From Apiotrichum sp. Y4204 (Eukaryota; Basidiomycota; Tremellomycetes; Trichosporonales; Trichosporonaceae), in NCBI GenBank assembly GCA_025531455.1, contig JAMYHL010000028.1:62001-126000 (forward strand): a DNA stretch of 64,000 nt. The letters run 5' to 3'. The position numbers and the translations under genes were made by a program. The notes under the pieces were generated by a model, which was given only the letters and a program-made list of their open reading frames with translations, searched no databases and was not told where the DNA came from. Below are positions 20,603-31,674 of the stretch, in pieces (within the stretch, counting starts at the first letter, position 1; each line of letters opens with the position of its first letter).

Positions 20603-22146
20603 ATGAGCACTGACTTGAGGCAACACCAGAGGCAGGTCGGTGCCGGGCGGCCAAGCTACCACTTCATCGCGCCGCGGGGATGTGCGTGTCCAAGATTCTG
20701 AGTTTCCAGGCTGACAGCAGGGATGAACGACCCCTGTGCGCCGGGGTATCGAGACGGCGTCTTCCACCTCTTCTACCAGTGGCAGCCGCGCAGCCATGAG
20801 TGGGGCGACATTGCGTGGGGCCACGCCACGAGCACGGACCTGCTGCGCTGGGTACACGACGAGGTGAGACGCCTAGTATTCTTCAAAGGCATAACAGATA
20901 GAGCTAATCCCAGAACCCCGTGTTGGTCCCGGACGCGCCGTACGACGACAAGGGCATCTTCACGGGGTGCCTCCTCCCCAGCTCCGGCAGCACCGGTCTA
21001 ACTGTCGCGTATACAAGCGTCACCAAGCTCCCGTTCCACTACACCCTCCCGCATCCGCGGGGCGCCGAGGGCGTCTCCCTCGCGACGTCCCACGACGGCG
21101 GCAGAACATGTACGCCGCTGGAATCTGCACTTCTGACAACAGGGCACAAACACTCAGGCAACCCCGTCATCGCCGAAGAACCAGATGTGCACGTCACGGG
21201 CTTTCGGGATCCGTTCGTCACCCCCTGGCGCGTGATGGATGCCGCGCGGGGCGCTTCCGGCGGGCAGTACGCCCTCCTCTCCGGCGGGATTGGGGGAAAC
21301 GACGGCGGGCCCCGCGTGTTCCTCTATGATGCCAGCACTTGGGCGTATATCTTCCCGATTCTGCGTGTTCCGCGCAACACCCGCATTGGGCCAGTCGACC
21401 TCGGCGCGAATCTAGAGTGCACGTCGCTGGTCGAGCTTGGTGGTCGCGACGTCCTGATCACAGGGACGGAGGGCGGCGCGCCACGGGGAGGGGGCACGAC
21501 GATGCGGTACGCTGCATGGCTCCTTGGGTCGGTTACGCCATCTCCTGGGGCGGATCCGGAGTTCGTGATCGAGGCGGGCGGCATGCTCGACTGGGGCCAG
21601 TGGTACGCCCCCGCGCCGCTCAGGCTCCCCGATGGCCGGACCGTCGTCTGGGGCTGGATCATCGATGAGGAGCTGTCCCCGCCCCTGGCGGCCGCGAAGG
21701 GATGGAGCGGGTGTCTCGGCGTCCCGCGCGAGGTGGTCCTCAAGGATGGGAGGGTGGGTATTCGGCCGCTTGGCGAGCTCGAGACTCTCCGTATTCCAGT
21801 GGAAGCAGCAGAGGCACCACTAGCGTGCGAGATTGAGCTCGTCGCAGATGGGCCGTGCAATCTGGTGGTGAGGGAGGGCGGCGGTGTGCACACCGAAATA
21901 CTCTATACAGGCAGCAGGATTGTCGTCCGCCGCCCGCCGCTAGATGGCGCAAACACGGCCGACGAAGAGGGCGACTTTTCTCTCGCGGAGGGTGAGCAGC
22001 TCACGATGCGCGTGTTCCTCGACCATGACGTGCTCGAGATCTTTGCGAATGAGCGGTTTGCGCTCGCGACCCGCGTGTATGCGCCGTGTGGGGCGCGCGG
22101 CGTGCGCTCCGACGCGAAGATCACGATTTGGGAGCTCCGGCTCTAG
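20603..22146 (+). CDS. Intracellular GH32 beta-fructofuranosidase-like enzyme
   Basis: Three exons (20603-20681, 20721-20863, 20914-22146) give 484 aa. Removing the first intron rebuilds PRGWMNDP, the GH32 nucleophile motif, which a codon split after T makes invisible in the raw frames. The transition-state motif FRDPF and the acid/base motif ECTSL follow in the right order, and the last third is a beta-sandwich-like domain (DHDVLEIFANERFALATRVY). GH32 enzymes cleave sucrose, sucrose-6-phosphate or fructans. There is no signal peptide: the protein begins MSTDLRQHQ and reaches the catalytic domain within 20 residues, so it probably acts in the cytosol and needs imported sugar. It is convergent with the ADP-ribosylglycohydrolase gene (150 bp apart). 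Confidence 0.88.
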
Positions 22147-22296
22147 TCTCGACCGCTTTGAAGTCTGCAGTTCTCGTTGATCCGTGGGCAAAGTTGTAAG
22201 CAAGTATGCATATCATAGGGTAGCTACAGATAACTACAAATCTACAAACGTTCCCTGTATCTTGGGTTGCTTCTCATCTCCGCGCGCTTCCTCTCC

Positions 22297-23749
22297 TCAG
22301 TTCCAGTTGAGCAGCCGCCACAGCGAATCCGACTTTGACCGCTTCCGCGCCGCCTCCTCTTCGGCGCGCATAAACTCGGTGTTTTCACCCGCAATCCGCG
22401 CCTGGAGCTCCATAAACTTACGCTCGACCTGTCGTCAGCTTGATCAAATTCCGCACGCACCAGGTCGTCAGTGAGGAACCCGCGGCCCCCGTCCGGCCGC
22501 GTGTCCTTGTCAGCAGCGGCGTCGTAGCTTCCCACGCGGAGACCCAGCACAGTCGCGACGGCCTCCGCTTTCCCGAGGAGCCACGCGCCGTGCAGCAGCC
22601 CCTCGCGCCACCTCGGAAGAGAGGTGTAGCCGAGGTACGCGCCGAGGAGCGCGCCTGCAAAGCAGGCATTTGTGTCCGCATCGCCGCCCTGCAGGACGAG
22701 GTGTGTCATGAGGGGCTCGAAGGCTGTCGTCCGCGACTCGAGCGAGTCCGCAGTGGACGTGTACGCCATTGCTGTGCGCAAAAGCACCAATCCGCTACCG
22801 AGACACTTGAGGACGTAGCCGATCCCGTCGCCGTCGAGGTCGAGCTCGTCGAGCGTCTTGGCGTTGGCATGCTTGAGGAGCTGGGGTCAGCAAACCGTCA
22901 CGTCATAGCGACAAGTGGCAGCAAGGCAAGCCTCACTTCACTCACCTCGGCCTCGTCCAACCCTGGGTCGTCTGGCGCGAACGGTCCCTCGCTCTCAAAC
23001 ATCGGCCTGACGCGCTGCTTGTAGTCCGCAATAGCCGCGGCGACCATCTCGTCGATATGCCGCTGTTCAGTCACCTCGCCACGGATGAGGCCGCGCACAA
23101 GCCCCGTGCCCAGCATGCACGCCACTACGGCACGCGGATCGACGTGCGTAATCGCAGAGAACTGCGCCGCAGCCGTAAACGTCTCCTCGAGGGAACGAAA
23201 GACACACAGCACGCCGATCGGGTGCGTGCGCATAAGACTCCCGTTCGGCGCGGCATTATACTTTGTCCTGGCCCAGTGCGCGTGCGCCGCGCCGATAGGG
23301 TCTTCGAGGTAGTTGGGGGAACGGACGATGGAGCCGACCGTCGCGCCGAGTCCAAGGGGCGGCGTGTCGAGTGCGCGCAGCCCCATGCGTACCCACACGT
23401 GCAGGCGCTCCGCAACGTCGCGCGCATCGAGTTTCCCGTTGTGCAGGAAGGAGAGGACGATGAGGAGCGCGTGGTCCGTGTCGTCGGTCCACTCTCCCGG
23501 GCGGTGCTTTAGGCGATGAAAGTCGCGGGCAAATGGCGTCGGCGTCGGGAGGAGCGCAAACTTCCCAGAGGGATACTCGGCTGCAATCCGGTCCCGGCGC
23601 AGAAACTCGGTGTACAGCCCCACCGCGTCGCCGACCGCACTCCCGATCAGCGTGCCCACTGCCCGGTCGTGCATCGCCCCGCGGGCGAGTGCTGTCAGTG
23701 CCCCGGACGGAAGGGTGGCGACGCCGTTGGGACCAGCGCTTCCAGACAT
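22297..23749 (-). CDS. ADP-ribosylglycohydrolase (DraG/ARH family)
   Basis: Three exons (23749-22946, 22880-22461, 22428-22297) give 451 aa. The fold's metal-binding motifs are visible: GSAVGDAVG near the N-terminus, EWTDDTDHALL, and GGDADTNACFAG in the second exon. Enzymes of this family remove ADP-ribose from proteins or cleave related ADP-ribosyl compounds using Mg or Mn. There is no targeting signal. The C-terminus (RKRSKSDSLWRLLNWN) becomes continuous after a 32-nt intron (22429-22460) is removed. A TATATAAAC about 100 bp upstream and a CA-rich leader support the start. The protein substrate is unknown. Confidence 0.85.
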
Positions 23750-23844
23750 GGTGGAGTGGGTGATGGAGGAAGGGCCGAAGGGTGGCTTTGAGCAGTTGAA
23801 GTGGTGGATGGGTGGCAAATGCGACGAAACGTCCTGCTCGTTCT

Positions 23845-23853
23845 GTTTATATA
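23845..23853 (-). promoter_or_regulatory. TATA box of the ADP-ribosylglycohydrolase gene
   Basis: TATATAAAC on the minus strand, 96 bp upstream of the ATG at 23749. Confidence 0.4.
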
Positions 23854-26800
23854 TGTTTGTTTCCTCCATCTTGCTATCCGCTCTCTCACAGGCCGCCGGA
23901 AGGTTGCAGTAGTGCAGCTTTGAAGGACACGTCGGACCCGGAGGGGAGCAATCATCACGCACGAAGAACGTTCCGCCGGATCCTCGAGACCTCGACGCCC
24001 TGTAGCCTGTGGCCCAAAGGAAAGGACTGAAGTCGAGCACCTCTACCTGGATCTCCTGCAAGTCTTCATCAGTCGTTGTGGCTGCATTGCACAGCTCCCG
24101 CTGCACAGCCTTGGCGGGCCAGGCTCAGTCTGCGAGACAACTCCTGGCTCTCACGCAGAACTAGCATGTCCGTTGGCTGTGGCGATACCCAGATAGGATA
24201 TGTGGATCAAGCAACGCAGACAAATCAAGCATAACGCAATCAGAGCTCGCAACCCTCCGAGACGCCGAGACCTCGAGGACGCGCGCAAGGGACGGCCCAC
24301 GTAGACATTTGTCCTACAAGACTCCAACCCTCTCTCTCCCATTCCCCTGTGCATGGGGCGTCCCGGCGCCCCTCTCTGGCTCACCGGTGCGTTTCGGGGC
24401 TTTGTGCTGGTTTATCTTATCGTGTCTCGGCGAGATATGGGTCCTGATGACACGGTGGTGTTAATCACTTAATCATACACTGTGGAAATCGCATCCTGAC
24501 CCCTAAACTATGACAGTAGTGGAATTTGGAAACTACAGTAGACATCGCACATCGTAGCTAATCACTGAATTACAACCTTTGGGACTGCACACTCCCTCAG
24601 CGGCGCCAGCCACGGCGGCGTCGTGGCATGGCTCGCTGGCGCCAAGATGCACTTAGACGCTCAGCTACACTGCTGGATCACTGGAGGTCAACACAGGCGA
24701 TTGGGCGTGCTGGGACACGCTGCAGAGAGTTTCCGTTGGTGCGATCCCTGTTTTAGTATCTCTCGCTATAGTATTTTGTGCGCAGTTTTATAAAATATAG
24801 ACCGAGGTAGGACTATTCTTAGCAAGGTAGGGGCGTGACTCTCAGGTCACCGGAGCCTTACGAGCGTACGAGCTCACTCTTTGCCCGACTTACAATCTCT
24901 ACAGTTCTACAGTACTGCAGTATCACTACTCGATATCTCGATCACCCGATGTGCACAATTTGGACATGTGCTCGGCATGCTCGGAGGTTTAGTGTGCGCA
25001 GCGCGCAGCGGACATCAACAAAGCTCAGAGTACCAGAGGATGACATGATGGCACACTAGTGCACTCGAGTGACGTTGGCGGCGTTGCTCGTTGCATGCTT
25101 TGCACTCGCCACTTGTGACTAGCTCGATGCAAGAATGCAGCTAGTGCGCAGAGTGTGCAGAGTGTGATTTCGCAGGTGCGACAGAGGTCAGACAAGAAAA
25201 GGCAAGAAAAGAAGATTCCAAATACTCGCTCTGTCTGCAACTTCGCAGGGTGTGCGTGCTAATTCCCCGCCAGCCCCGATCCCATTCCAGAATGTGACAG
25301 CATGGGGGGTGATCGACCGTGCCTCGAGTGCCACCAAGGCCCCTACGCCCCCATGCTCCCAAGGCCCAAGGCAGGGACGGCAACGAGCTCCTCCGGCCTC
25401 CTGGTTTGTGCAGTTGCGCTGCTCTTCGCACCGCTGCCCCCGCTGCACGACGAGCGTCGCTTCGCTTCCGAACTGCCGAGGCATGGCGGATGGACGGGAC
25501 GGCCGTGACACCCAGGGGGTGCCAGGATCTTGATATCCTGACGCCGGCCTGCCGTGTCCGGCATGGTGCTGGCTGAGGCGAGCTGGTGGCATGGTGGTGG
25601 CGCCATTGGCAGACCGGCTCACATCACACATGCCGCGCCACCGCCAGATGCACTTTCAGTCTGCTGCCAAGCCAGCGCCGCAACGAGGAGTGTAAGTGTG
25701 CAGGTGCTCAGCTAGCTGCCTGGTAGTCCAGGGCCGGTAGGGCGGTGATGATTGTGATGGCATGCATGTCAGTCATGGCACACACTTTCACTGGCAGCTG
25801 TTTTCTGCTCAGGGGCGGGTACTCCCTCCCCCCCTTGGCTTGTATGAGGCAATTCAGAAAGCGACACACCCCCCGTCCTGATCGCCTTGATCGATTGATC
25901 CCCTCCTGCGCGATCCTGCGATCCTGCGATTGCACGCCGGGTGGACCGGGGACTGGCGGCTTTGGCGCCGATCTCTCCGTGCGCACTAGCGCATCACGCA
26001 GACATGCCTAACCCAGATCCTCCCATTGTCTCCCTTCCGTAGCCTTTGATGCGGTTCTCCGCTCCCGGGGGGAGTAGGTTTCCAGCGAGCGCGGGCTAGT
26101 TCCCAAGCCGCGGGGGTAGAATACAGTTTTCTGCGTTCTTTTCTTAATTACCCTCCGCGGCAGGTGAAAAGAACACGACAGAATTTACAGTTTTCTGCGC
26201 AGGCTTAAGCGAGACGGAAGAGGGGTGTGGGTGGGAAGGAGGTTTTTTATTTATTTTTTAGTCCAGATGCCAAACACTGTTGCCCCTCGGACGTTTTTCT
26301 GCTCTTGTCTTCCCTACTTCCCGTTTCCCCCTAGCTCCCTCTGCACTCCCATTCGTTCCGGGAGTCTGCCGGCTTGGCTCTTCGCCCTGCGGGTTAGCAC
26401 GTTCCCTCTGACACAGGTGGCGCTGCAGGGTAGGGGGCACGCGGTGTGATCGGGGCGAGAAGCAGCAAGGGAAAGAATGTAAACAAGGACAGAAGGGGAG
26501 GCATGAGGCCATGAGGCCATGAGGAATCTAAAGCGTGTGCGGAAGAGGTGCGAACTGTACTACCACAGCCCAACAAACAACAAGAAGGAGGAGAGGGAGA
26601 GGAATCGTGGAAGGGATTGAGAAGAGTCATGTCACATTAGGCAGGAGTTATGCGTACCCCATACCCCCATGGCAGCCATGAATCCTCAGGCAGCCCTCTT
26701 GCCTCATCTGCACCCGCCCGGAGGCGTCGCCGCGGCGCGACTCTGGCCAATGGAACAGCGATAGAAGCAGAAACAGAAGGGCGGGAGAGGGGAGATCGGG

Positions 26801-27380
26801 GTGGGAGGAAAATACCCTTCTCGCTTGGCACGGCGCGTGCCATGGATCTTCCTCCTCGGTCGCAGTACCTGGATCCTTGATCCATGATCGACAGTGTCAC
26901 CCTCTGATCCTCTAAGCCCTCTGGTCTTTAGTCTCTGATGTCTGCCGTTCTGGCCGCCCCCCCATTGCTTGATGCTCGCACTCTGATAGTCCCCTGCCTC
27001 TACTCAATCCTCAAGGCCCATGCCCCCCTGAAGCAAATGCTGCTTGATGAGATGAGGCTTCAGCCCTTGGCCCTAGAGCGTGGTTGCCGACTTTGAACTG
27101 GTGGTATCCCGTGAGCTACTGGCTACTGGTGAACTGGCCGAGGAGAGCGGCATCCTCTGAGCACCGCGGCCTGAGAGCAGCACTAGTCTGTGTTCAGTTT
27201 CTCAGCTGGCGCACACAACAAAAGTTGTGCACCGTGTACCGTACGCCCCTTCCTTCTCTGCTGCAGATAAAAGCCATCTCCCGACTCGCCAGTCCGTCCC
27301 CTCTTTGAACTTTTCCCTTTCGCACACCTCGGTGGATCCCGATCTCTCGTCCTCTCTACCCATCAGATTCTTCGCCCATC
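23854..27380. other. Gene-free region, 3.5 kb
   Basis: No supportable gene. The sequence varies in base composition, with an AT-rich part near 24750-24800 (TTTTATAAAATATAG). Simple repeats include CATGAGGC units at 26502-26522 and a spaced 14-bp direct repeat at 26122-26135 and 26186-26199. The last 100 bp are the pyrimidine-rich leader of the SUR7/PalI gene. Confidence 0.5.
26122..26199. repeat. Spaced 14-bp direct repeat
   Basis: TACAGTTTTCTGCG occurs at 26122-26135 and again at 26186-26199, so the copies start 64 bp apart. They flank a TTAATT-containing stretch. No coding frame or element boundary is linked to them. Confidence 0.6.
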
Positions 27381-28925
27381 ATGAAGCGCGCGATCCCCGC
27401 CTTTGTGCTTGCCTGTGAGAATCCCTCTGCCGGTTCTGCTCGACACCACATCGGCAGCGGCCACCCTCCTTTTCGCACCACTAACCCCCAGTCCTGGCAT
27501 TCGTCTGCTTCATCCTCGTGACCGTTACTGCGCCGTTCATCAAGAGCCTGTACCTCGCCAGCGTCACCTCGACGCGCGACGGCTCGCTCGGCCTCAACCT
27601 CGGCGTCTTCGGCACCTGTTACCCTGGGCGCGCGACGTGAGTATCATAAACCGGAGCATGGAATCGGGAAGGAAGGCACGGTGCTCTGAAAGGCAAAGAT
27701 TTCGCGACCCACTGTGATAACAGTGCCCTGAGCGATCGCGCCCGGTGTCTGTGCCGGGTGTGATGCCCGCAACGATGGCGTTGGCGGGGGAAACGAGGCT
27801 CTTGATACTGCCTCCATGGTGACTGGAGGCAAGGCACTTCTCAAGAAAGGAAGTGGAGGCAAGGCACTTCTCAAGAAAGGAAGAAGTGGCCTGGAAATCA
27901 CATGCTGTCATGAGGCCCATCACTGGTCCCGGGCGGTGGCGGTGGGCGTCCATGTCTCACCATCACATTCCCATCACCCCACATTGGTCATTAACAAACC
28001 GATCGGGCTTGAAGAGGATGCAAGCGGTGAGGAGGGCGCCTGGACTCTGGAGTGATGCTTGTTCTCGATCTGAATGCCCTTCCAGTCGGGAAAAGGTTGT
28101 CCTCCAAAGATTTCAGTCGGTCAATCCGGAGAGCTCCCAAAGTGCCACTCCATGACCGTGGCACTCGACTGCCACACGGGTTCTGCCCTTTGCCATCCTC
28201 CGTCCATCCGTGCTCCCATGCCTCCAACTTGCTCCACCATATCCTAACACTTCACTGACCGCAGTATGCTCGGTATCACCATCTCGAACCAGGCGTGCTC
28301 CAAACCCACGTTCCCCTACTCGCTCCCGCCTGCCTTCTTTGGCTACAATGAGACCACCGCCTCGAACTTCAACCCGCTGAGCGACGGTTTCATGGACAAC
28401 ACTGCCAACAACATTGTCTCTGGCATTGGCAAGGCGCTGATCCTCAACCCCATCTCGGCCGCCTTTGCTCTCCTCGCCTTCATTCCGTCGCTCATCTCCA
28501 TCTGCACCACCTGGCGCTTCACCCAGATTCTGGCCTGGGTCTTCCTCCTCCTCGCCACCATCTGCAGCTGGATCTCCTTCCTCGTCAACATCATCTTCGC
28601 CGCCCTTGTTCGCAGCCGTGTCAAGGACGAGACCAAGGGCAACTTTGCGGGCAAGTTCGGTAATGCCGTCTGGATCTCTCTTGTCGGTGCCATCCTCATG
28701 ACCCTTGCCATGGTCCTCGCGCTCTTTGGCTCGTGCTGCTGCGTCAAGCGCAAAAAGGTTGTCGAGCCCACTCCTACCCACGACCTTGAGAACGGTGCTC
28801 TTGCCGAGACCCACGGCGAGGAGCTGCACGACGTGTCGAGCACCGAGAAGACCCACCACGAGTTCAACGCCGCCCCCAAGAAGAAGTTTGGTCTCCCGTG
28901 GGGCAAGAAGGCGCACGCCGTTTAA
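27381..28925 (+). CDS. SUR7/PalI-family four-span plasma-membrane protein
   Basis: Three exons (27381-27414, 27492-27636, 28265-28925) give 279 aa. The first membrane span starts at once (MKRAIPAFVLA, spliced to FLAFVCFILVTVTAPF). An extracellular loop has the claudin-like GVFGTCYPG with a paired downstream Cys (NQACSKP), and three more spans follow, ending in FGSCCCVKRKK. The cytosolic tail is acidic, then basic (KKKFGLPWGKKAHAV). SUR7 proteins organise eisosome/MCC membrane domains and cell-wall assembly; PalI/Rim9 proteins act in ambient-pH sensing. The family call is firm, the choice between the two is not. Intron 2 is 628 nt, about fifteen times the local norm, and holds a 30-bp tandem duplication. 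Confidence 0.82.
27825..27883. repeat. 30-bp tandem duplication within a long intron
   Basis: Copies at 27825-27854 and 27855-27883 are identical over 29 bp. They lie inside the 628-nt intron 27637-28264 of the SUR7/PalI-type gene. Confidence 0.85.
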
Positions 28926-29824
28926 ATGGTCTTCTACCTGCCTACTCTACACTGAAACGAACCTCATAATGAATGCCCACGCATCGTCCCCGCACGACAC
29001 TACCACCTGTGCCACCTTCCTATTATAGTCTCCCTCTGGTTAAAAACACGTAATCTTGTTTCCCCTCCATGCATTCACGACTGATGTGAGTATTGGACGA
29101 GTGAATGGCGGTCAGTTGAAGAGGTGTTAGCAATGTCTCGTGACGGAGGCAGCAGGGGTAAGTGTCAACACCACTCATGGTACAATTCGTGCAGAGAGCA
29201 CATCATTATGAAGCACAGAAACCAAAATCCCATACAAAATAAGCCTCAGTGAGGCGGAAAAGAACTGTTCATGGTCAGGTAATTCGGCCCTTGGTATAAC
29301 GCACAGAACGTGAGCCGCAGTATGGGCAGGTCGTACAACGAATTAATGTATCGGCGCCGTGAACAGCGGCAGACAGCGAGGATGCGGCCATGCACGCGGG
29401 GTGGCAATCAAGTGTCAAAGGCTACGATACGGGCCGAGCCGGATGGAGTTGGCCGGTTCAGGGACGATTTTGCGTGGCGGCTGGACCGTGGCCTGTGGTC
29501 CACACAGGTGCAAGTCGTGCTGGTGTCCATGGAGCCGCGGTGGAACTGTAACTGGCACACGAACGCATTATCGACGGCCCGGAGATCATAGGTGTCAAGC
29601 TCGTTGGACGGTCCGATATTCTCCACCTTCTGGGATAAACCCCGGCGGCTCGCCGCGTCGGCGCGGCGTCAGCCTGAGAAGCTGGCGCGCCGTAGCGTAT
29701 GAGCAAAGTGCGTGCGCACCTGTAGAGCCGCTGGGATCAGCTGGGCACATCGCTAGAACTCACGGAGCGCCAGTCGGCCAAAGTGGTCGTCTTTAGGTGG
29801 CCCACAGACCCGAATCAGTGATCT
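28926..29824. other. Intergenic, 0.9 kb
   Basis: 3' flank of the SUR7/PalI gene. No gene, tRNA or clear regulatory site was recognised. Confidence 0.5.
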
Positions 29825-30169
29825 CTACTCATAGACGCTGACGGCCGCCACCGTCTTCGCGAACCCCTTGGCGAGCTCCACCCCCGCAGCGGTAGCGAGG
29901 ACCTTGCTCGCGCGCTGGATAATGAATTTGGAGAGGTACAGCGCGAGGAAGCGGCTCCTCGAGCGCGCGAGGTACCGCGCGAGCACGATCGACAGCCAAC
30001 GCGTCACCCGCGACGTGAGCGCCGCGCTCGTCCGTGAAGTGAGGTTCTTCCGCGCGTACTTGGCTATAAGGCGGAGGGCGCGCTCCGAGATGCGCGCGCG
30101 CGCAGTGGCGGTCGGCGAGACGGGGAGCATGGGGTGCGCGGTACCGAGGGGTGGTGTCCAAATGCCCAA
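29825..30169 (-). CDS. Possible small arginine-rich protein
   Basis: A 114-codon open frame; a second ATG at 30130 (MLPVSPTATARARISERALRL) is the likelier start. The product is strongly basic and looks like a series of amphipathic helices (RYLARSRSRFLALYLSKFIIQRASKVL), with high GC at codon third positions, as in true genes nearby. I recognise no domain. An upstream exon cannot be excluded. It is divergent from MIA40. It could also be a chance frame in GC-rich DNA. Confidence 0.35.
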   Translation of the reverse strand: MGIWTPPLGTAHPMLPVSPTATARARISERALRLIAKYARKNLTSRTSAALTSRVTRWLSIVLARYLARSRSRFLALYLSKFIIQRASKVLATAAGVELAKGFAKTVAAVSVYE

Positions 30170-30544
30170 ATGTCCAAGTCCAAGGAGTGTGTTGGGCGCA
30201 AAAGTCTTGATCGGTGAGGGATGGTGTTTACGGCGTTCCTGAAACGGACCAGGAATGAAGAGTGGACATTAGGAACGCGAAAATGCTCCATAATCAGACG
30301 ATTAAGCCCGTGAGATTTGAAAATCAGAAAACCGTTCCCAGCCCTAATAAGTGCAGTACATCTCTCTCGCTCTCTCGGAGATCCATCAATCTCCGCGCGA
30401 AATTGCACCCTGTCTCTCCCGAAAAAGTCGCCTTGGTGCAATTTCGAACACCGTCGGCCCTCCGATACGACAACATCAGGCAGAGGCAACAGCTTATCCA
30501 TCTTTTCTTCACTCTTTTACTCCTTAATAATCGTCTTTTTGAAA

Positions 30545-31527
30545 ATGTTCGCCCGCCTCCGCCCCGCAACACGCGCGCTGCGCACGCTCCCCCGCCCGGT
30601 TCCGCGCAGCGTGCGCTTCGCCTCCTCCTCGGCCCCGCAGCAGCGCGCGTGCCGCACCGACTCGGGCGGATGCCAGCTCCTCCTCGTCGGCGCGGCGACC
30701 GCGGCGCTTATTGCTGCCTTTGGCGCCGCGACTGACGTGCGTGAGAAGCACGTCGCGCCGTCCCCGCCGAAGGAGGAGGGCGAGGAGGAGGTCGAGGAGG
30801 AGGAGGAGGAGGTCGAGGAGGTCGAGGAGAGCGGTGAGTCACCCTTACCTTGATTACAAAGCCAAATAATTGCGCTGAGGTGTTTCATGAACCAAAATGC
30901 TAACCCTCCAGTTGGCGAGAAGGCTCTGCACGCACTCGAGTCTACTGTTGCGGCGGTGGACAACGGTGTGAGCTCGCTCGTTGAGGCTGCCGAGGCGGCG
31001 CTCGCGCGCCACTCCCCGAAGCAGCAGCAGCCTCAGCAGTCGCAGTCTCAGCAGCCCCAGCAGCCCCAGGAGGCCACCATGCCGAGCCCGGAGGAGGCCG
31101 CGAGCCAGGGCGCGTTCAACGAGGAGACTGGCGAGATCAACTGGGACTGCCCGGTGAGTGCTCCTTTCTAGGGGCGAACTTGTGCCCACCTCACACACTC
31201 TCTCCACGCTCTTCACTGACCCCAGTGCCTCGGCGGCATGGCGCACGGCCCCTGCGGCGAGGAGTTCAAGGCCGCGTTCTCGTGCTTTGTCTACTCGGAG
31301 GAGGAGCCCAAGGGCATCGACTGTGTCGAAAAGTTCAAGGGCATGCAGGACTGCTTCCGCGCCCACCCGGACGTGTATGCCGAGGGTGAGTCGCTGTGGT
31401 CGGGAGAAGAGGCGGAGTGGAGGAGAGGGATATTCCTTGCGGCCACACTAACATCACAGAGATTGATGACGACGAGGAGGCGCAGGCCGAGGCAGCCACC
31501 GAGGCCGCCGCCGAGAGCAAGGAGTAG
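30545..31527 (+). CDS. MIA40: MIA40, intermembrane-space import oxidoreductase
   Basis: Four exons (30545-30833, 30912-31153, 31226-31385, 31460-31527) give 252 aa. MIA40 oxidises small cysteine-rich proteins and so traps them in the mitochondrial intermembrane space. An Arg-rich mitochondrial presequence ([18 protein letters not shown]) and one membrane span (about residues 41-60) anchor it to the inner membrane, as in yeast Mia40. A long acidic then Gln-rich linker follows, then the catalytic CPC (NWDCPC) and twin CX9C motifs ([22 protein letters not shown]). Intron 31154-31225 falls between the Pro and the second Cys of CPC. The tail is acidic. It is convergent with the VPS62-like gene (147 bp apart). 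Confidence 0.92.
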
Positions 31528-31674
31528 ACCTTCTCGCCCTAAAAGCATAGACACTACATGCATATTTGCACCGCTTAGAGGCTACAACGCCCGGGCCGGC
31601 CGTTTGGGCGCCGGACAGACAAGAAAGGATACTGAAGCTACGATCTATACTAAACATACCAATCACTTACACTC

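Noticed and set aside
25188..25631. Open frame of 147 codons, minus strand, in the 24-27 kb gap
   Set aside because: Low-complexity composition, overlaps several equally long frames on the other strand, no domain and no splice partners.
28113..28916. Open frame of 267 codons, minus strand
   Set aside because: Antisense to the SUR7/PalI coding exon. Its composition is the mirror of a GC-rich coding strand, with no domain or start context.
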